Source: JAJXWB01 sp039808645
GTDB lineage: Bacteria > Pseudomonadota > Alphaproteobacteria > Rhizobiales > Beijerinckiaceae
Length of the DNA stretch: 18,476 nucleotides
Direction: 5' to 3'
Assembly: GCA_039808645.1 (NCBI GenBank)
Contig: JBDHTL010000068.1
Location: 1 to 18,476, forward strand
Positions 15,202 through 18,476 of the stretch are shown here, piece after piece. The notes below the pieces were generated by a model, which saw only the letters and a list, made by a program, of their open reading frames with translations, searched no databases and was not told the DNA's origin. Position numbers and translations under genes: made by a program. Positions within the stretch are counted from its first letter, which is position 1. Each line of letters opens with the position of its first letter.

Positions 15202-17669
15202 TTCTTGAAATCCGTCTGCTTCGAGATCGGGTCGGTGGCGTCGAGCGTGGTCTTGTTGATCAGCTGGCTCGCGTCGAACCAGGGAACGAAGACCACGCCC
15301 TTCGGCATGCGATTGCGGCCCAGCGTATCGACACGCGACCTGATCTCGCCGCGCCGCGAGACGACGCGGACTTCCGCGCCCTGATTGACGCCCCGGGCGC
15401 GCGCGTCTTCGGGATGCATGAAGACGCGCGCGCCGGGAAACGCCTTGTAGAGCTCGGGCACGCGCATGGTCATCGAGCCGGAATGCCAGTGTTCGAGAAC
15501 GCGCCCGGTCACGAGCCAGGTATCGTAGTCCTTGTCCGGCGATTCAGCCGGCGGCTCGTAGGGAACGGCGATGATTTTCGCGCGGCCGTCGGGCTGGCCG
15601 TAGAAATCCACGCCCTTGCCGGCTTTCACATACGGGTCGTAGCCCTCGCGATAGCGCCAGCGCGTCTCCTTGCCGTCGACGACGGGCCACCGCAATCCCC
15701 GCGCCTCGTGGTAGGCGTCGTAAGGCGCCAGGTCGTGGCCGTGGCCGCGGCCGAATTCGGCATATTCCTCGAATAGCCCTTTCTGCGCGTAGAAGCCGAA
15801 CGCCTTCGACTCCCGGTTGTCGTAGTCCGCGGCGATCTCGGAGAGCGCGAAGCGATCCACCTTGCCGTTGCGGAAGAGAACGTCGAACAGGCTCTTGCCC
15901 CGATAGTTCGGGTTCGCCGCGAGGATTTCCGGCGGCCAGACCTCGTCGGTCGTGAAGCGTTTCGAAAACTCCATGATCTGCCAGAGATCGGACCGCGCCT
16001 CGCCGGGCGCGGCGACCAGCTGCCGCCAGACATGCGTGCGCCGTTCGGCGTTGCCGTAGGCGCCTTCCTTCTCGACCCACATGGCCGCCGGCAGGACGAG
16101 GTCCGCCGCCATCGCCGTCACCGTGGGATAGGCGTCGGACACGACGATGAAATTGTCGGGATTGCGGTAGCCGGGATAGGTCTCGCGCGAATTGTTGGGC
16201 GCGGCCTGCAGATTGTTGTTCACCTGCACCCAGTAGAAATTCAGCTTGCCGTCCTTGAGCATCCGGTCCTGCTCGACCGCGTGATAGCCGGGCTTGTCGG
16301 GCAGGACTCCGTGCGGGACGCGCCAGATCTCTTCGGCGTGCCTGCGATGCTCGGGATTGGTGACGACCATGTCGGCGGGCAGGCGATGCGCGAACGTGCC
16401 GACTTCGCGCGCCGTGCCGCAGGCCGAGGGCTGGCCGGTGAGCGAGAAGGGGGAATTGCCGGGCTCGGAAATCTTGCCCGTCAGAAGATGCAGATTGTAG
16501 ACGAGCTGGTTCGCCCACACGCCGCGCACATGCTGATTGAAGCCCATGGTCCAGAGCGACATCACCTTGCGCTTCGGATCGGCGTAGAGTTCCGCCAGTT
16601 CCTGCAGGAAGCCGCGCTCGACGCCCGTCAGTTCGGAAACCTTGTCGAGCGTGTAATCCTTGACGAAGGCCGCGTAGGCCTCGAAGTCGATGGGCTGCGT
16701 CGCGCCGGCGGTCGCCGCGCCCTTGGCCTTTTGTTCGAGCGGATGATCAGCGCGCAATCCATAGCCGATGTCGACCGTTCCCTTGACGAAGGACGTATGC
16801 GCCCGGACGAAGTCCTGGTTCACCCGGCCCGTCGAAATGATGTGATTGGCGATGTAGTTGAGGATCGCGAGGTCGGTTCCCGGCTTGAACACGATCGGAA
16901 TGTCGGCGAGGTCCGAACTTCGGTGCGTGAAGGTGGAGAGCACCGCGACCTTCACATGAGGCTGGCTGAGCCGTCGGTCGGTGAGGCGCGTCCAGAGGAT
17001 CGGATGCATCTCGGCCATGTTCGAGCCCCACAGCACGAAGGCGTCGGCGGCTTCGAAATCGTCGTAGCAGCCCATCGGCTCGTCCATGCCGAACGTGCGC
17101 ATGAAGGCATAGGCGGCCGACGCCATGCAGTGGCGCGCATTCGGATCGAGATTGTTCGACCGGAACCCCGCGCGCATGAGCTTGGTCGCGGCATAGCCCT
17201 CGAAGATCGTCCATTGCCCGGAGCCGAACATGCCGATGGCGGTCGGCCCCTTCTCCCGCAGGACCGCCTTGGCTCGCGCGGCCATGATGTCGAAGGCCTC
17301 GTCCCATGACACCGGCGTCAGCTCGCCGGTCTTGTCGAAGACGCCGTTCTTCTTGCGCAGCAGCGGCGTCGTCAGCCGATCGCCGCCGTACATGATCTTC
17401 GAGAGGAAATAGCCCTTGATGCAATTCAGGCCGCGGTTCACTTCGGCCAGCGTGTCGCCGTGGGTCGCGACGACCCGCCCGTCCTTGACGCCGACCATCA
17501 CGCCGCAACCCGTTCCGCAGAAGCGGCAGGGCGCCTTCGACCATTTCAGCTCCAGCGTTCCGATGCCGCCGGCGACCTGCTGCGCGGCGGAATGCGCCGG
17601 GATATGGGCGGCGGCGGCCGCGATGCCCGCCGCCTGCGCCTTGATGACGTCGCGTCTCGAAACCGGCAT
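15174..17669 (-). CDS. napA: NapA, periplasmic nitrate reductase catalytic subunit
   Basis: 831 residues, the standard length. A Tat signal (SRRDVIKAQAAG, residues 4-15, cleavage near AHSAA-Q) directs export after cofactor insertion. The [4Fe-4S] ligands are C48, C51, C55 and C83, with the conserved K85 between cluster and cofactor. C181 in NARHCMAS is the molybdenum ligand. The bis-MGD-binding domains follow, ending in the molybdopterin dinucleotide-binding domain (from about 700, TGRVLEHWHSGSMT). It reduces nitrate to nitrite in the periplasm. The ATG at 17669 has GGAG at 8 nt and begins 2 nt after the napD stop; the longer in-frame start at 17741 would overlap napD. Confidence 0.98.
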   Translation of the reverse strand: MPVSRRDVIKAQAAGIAAAAAHIPAHSAAQQVAGGIGTLELKWSKAPCRFCGTGCGVMVGVKDGRVVATHGDTLAEVNRGLNCIKGYFLSKIMYGGDRLTTPLLRKKNGVFDKTGELTPVSWDEAFDIMAARAKAVLREKGPTAIGMFGSGQWTIFEGYAATKLMRAGFRSNNLDPNARHCMASAAYAFMRTFGMDEPMGCYDDFEAADAFVLWGSNMAEMHPILWTRLTDRRLSQPHVKVAVLSTFTHRSSDLADIPIVFKPGTDLAILNYIANHIISTGRVNQDFVRAHTSFVKGTVDIGYGLRADHPLEQKAKGAATAGATQPIDFEAYAAFVKDYTLDKVSELTGVERGFLQELAELYADPKRKVMSLWTMGFNQHVRGVWANQLVYNLHLLTGKISEPGNSPFSLTGQPSACGTAREVGTFAHRLPADMVVTNPEHRRHAEEIWRVPHGVLPDKPGYHAVEQDRMLKDGKLNFYWVQVNNNLQAAPNNSRETYPGYRNPDNFIVVSDAYPTVTAMAADLVLPAAMWVEKEGAYGNAERRTHVWRQLVAAPGEARSDLWQIMEFSKRFTTDEVWPPEILAANPNYRGKSLFDVLFRNGKVDRFALSEIAADYDNRESKAFGFYAQKGLFEEYAEFGRGHGHDLAPYDAYHEARGLRWPVVDGKETRWRYREGYDPYVKAGKGVDFYGQPDGRAKIIAVPYEPPAESPDKDYDTWLVTGRVLEHWHSGSMTMRVPELYKAFPGARVFMHPEDARARGVNQGAEVRVVSRRGEIRSRVDTLGRNRMPKGVVFVPWFDASQLINKTTLDATDPISKQTDFKKCAVKIIPV

Positions 17670-17671
17670 GT

Positions 17672-17935
17672 TCAGTCTCCGATATCCGCGCGCCTCTCGA
17701 CGCATTCGAACACCATGTTCGCGGACAGGACCCCGGGCCACGAACTGATCTCGGCGAGGCGGGCGCCGAGCGCGCCGCCATCGGCGCTTTCCATGACGAT
17801 GACGATCTTGGACGCGTCGCGGTGATGAACCTCGACGTCGGGCAGGGCGTCGAGCGCGAGCGCCACCGCGTCGCGGCGCGGCGGCAGCACGGACACGACC
17901 GCGCTTGAAATGTGGACGAGGTCGTCGCCGCTCAC
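17672..17935 (-). CDS. napD: NapD, NapA signal-peptide chaperone
   Basis: An 87-residue ferredoxin-fold chaperone that binds the NapA Tat signal in the cytoplasm during cofactor loading. The LVHISSAVVSVLP opening, VEVHHRDASKIVIVMES and WPGVLSANMVFECVE are the family pattern. The start is GTG at 17935, overlapping the napF stop as GTGA; this start places HISS at residue 8 as in other NapD proteins. Longer in-frame extensions run through napF and are not real. It lies between napF and napA, as in typical napEFDABC operons. Confidence 0.93.
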   Translation of the reverse strand: MSGDDLVHISSAVVSVLPPRRDAVALALDALPDVEVHHRDASKIVIVMESADGGALGARLAEISSWPGVLSANMVFECVERRADIGD

Positions 17936-18204
17936 GACGCGGGCCCGATCGGGGCGAGCGCGACCGCGGCGACCGGGCAGGCCTGCACGCAGGCGCCGCA
18001 GCCCGTGCAGGCCGCTGCCGAAATTTCCGGGAACTCGGGCGCCCCGGGCCGGGGGCGGTGCCTTATGGCGCGCTCCGGGCAAGCGTCGCCGCAGGATCGG
18101 CAGACGACGCGCGCATTGACAAGGCAATGGGCGGCGATTCTGGCCGTGGTGGCCGCCCCGGCGCCGGGCATGAGAAAGGAACGCCGCGTCGTTTCTGTCG
18201 TCAT
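17932..18204 (-). CDS. napF: Short NapF-like ferredoxin
   Basis: A 90-residue protein from the ATG at 18204, which has GAGG at 6 nt. After an N-terminal TTETTRRSFLMPG (the NapF-like SRR-x-FL region) it passes almost directly to C27, C35, C38 and C42 (CLVNARVVCRSCGDAC) and a standard C66-x2-C69-x2-C72-x3-C76 cluster (CTGCGACVQACP). These match the C-terminal half of NapF. Canonical NapF is about 160 residues with further cysteine clusters, so the first part is missing here. NapF is thought to act in the cytoplasm on NapA assembly. TRRSFL resembles a Tat motif, so export cannot be excluded. It overlaps napD by 4 nt and starts 8 nt after the napE stop. Confidence 0.85.
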   Translation of the reverse strand: MTTETTRRSFLMPGAGAATTARIAAHCLVNARVVCRSCGDACPERAIRHRPRPGAPEFPEISAAACTGCGACVQACPVAAVALAPIGPAS

Positions 18205-18212
18205 GGCGCGCC

Positions 18213-18407
18213 TCATGGATGCGGCGGCCCGGGCGGGCCGAGGACGAGCTGCGTCATCCAGACGAGGAAGCCGTAGCCGCCGACGATTCCGACGGCGAGC
18301 ACCGGCCAGATGACCGCGGCGATGATGCCGAAGACGATCAGCTCTTCGCCGCGGCCGCCGCGGCATTGAGGGAAGTCTCCTTGGCGACCGGAGTCTGACG
18401 GTCCCAT
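18213..18407 (-). CDS. napE: NapE, small membrane protein of the nap operon (5' end uncertain, possible frameshifts)
   Basis: The C-terminal two thirds, from EELIVFGIIAAVIWPVLAVG to VWMTQLVLGPPGPPHP, is unmistakably NapE: one hydrophobic helix (about 24-52) ending in VGGYGFxVWM and GPPGPP. The role of NapE is unknown. The annotated start is the only ATG in frame (18407), without a good ribosome site. The N-terminal part in this frame (GRQGDFPQCRGGRG) does not look like NapE, while an adjacent frame over 18394-18341 reads TPVAKETSLNAAAAAAKS and then stops. This suggests one base is missing near 18344, plus a compensating change near 18395. See findings. Confidence 0.75.
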   Translation of the reverse strand: MGPSDSGRQGDFPQCRGGRGEELIVFGIIAAVIWPVLAVGIVGGYGFLVWMTQLVLGPPGPPHP

Positions 18408-18476
18408 CTGCGCAGGTTCCGTGTCTTCTGAACATGTCGCGCCGACCCCCGGCGCGCCCTCCAGCTGTGAATGTGG

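Noticed and set aside
16032..17309. 425-codon open frame on the plus strand opposite napA
   Set aside because: It is antisense to a complete, motif-bearing NapA; its sequence is Arg/His-rich with no domain, as expected of a GC-rich shadow frame.

Overview
This window is GC-rich, almost fully coding DNA from an alphaproteobacterium, most likely the Hyphomicrobiales (Rhizobiales). Supporting this are the block bolA / J-domain protein / cobS / cobT, a seven-iron ferredoxin beside an S4-domain protein, a mesaconyl-CoA hydratase of the ethylmalonyl-CoA pathway, a YARHG-domain secreted protein, and a napEFDABC-type nitrate reductase operon. Genus cannot be decided from the sequence; the ethylmalonyl-CoA enzyme would fit a methylotroph/methanotroph-like or phototrophic relative.

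Layout. (1) 1-553, minus: a lysine/alanine-rich histone-H1-like protein running off the left edge. A gene-free 374-nt stretch follows, with a likely terminator and a perfect 13-bp inverted repeat. (2) 928-2960, minus: fdxA, an S4 RNA-binding protein and a CelD-type acetyltransferase. (3) 3103-6708, minus: a metal-chaperone-type G3E GTPase translationally coupled to a D,D-carboxypeptidase, with an L,D-transpeptidase upstream, so two peptidoglycan-tailoring enzymes sit together. (4) 6858-11446: a plus-strand PaaI-type thioesterase, a minus-strand bolA, and plus-strand J-domain protein, cobS and cobT (aerobic cobaltochelatase subunits); a palindromic repeat sits between cobS and cobT. (5) 11518-13625, minus: YARHG protein, mesaconyl-CoA hydratase, DUF167 protein and YggT; palindromic repeats occupy two of the gaps. 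(6) 13757-13832, plus: tRNA-Ala(CGC). (7) 14002 to about 18407, minus: napE-F-D-A-B-C, periplasmic nitrate reductase with its chaperone and membrane electron-transfer cytochrome.

How they work together. NapC passes quinol electrons to NapB and NapA for periplasmic nitrate reduction; NapD and NapF assist cytoplasmic maturation. The D,D-carboxypeptidase makes tetrapeptides that L,D-transpeptidases use. CobS and CobT, with CobN encoded elsewhere, insert cobalt in the aerobic B12 pathway, and the ethylmalonyl-CoA pathway in turn uses B12-dependent mutases.

Most of the window is recognisable core metabolism. I found no convincing new multi-gene system. The most useful loose ends are the 13-bp inverted repeat at 783-826, an apparent double frameshift in the 5' part of napE, a shortened NapF, the coupling of a His-rich G3E GTPase to a Lys-rich-tailed carboxypeptidase, and three palindromic intergenic repeats.
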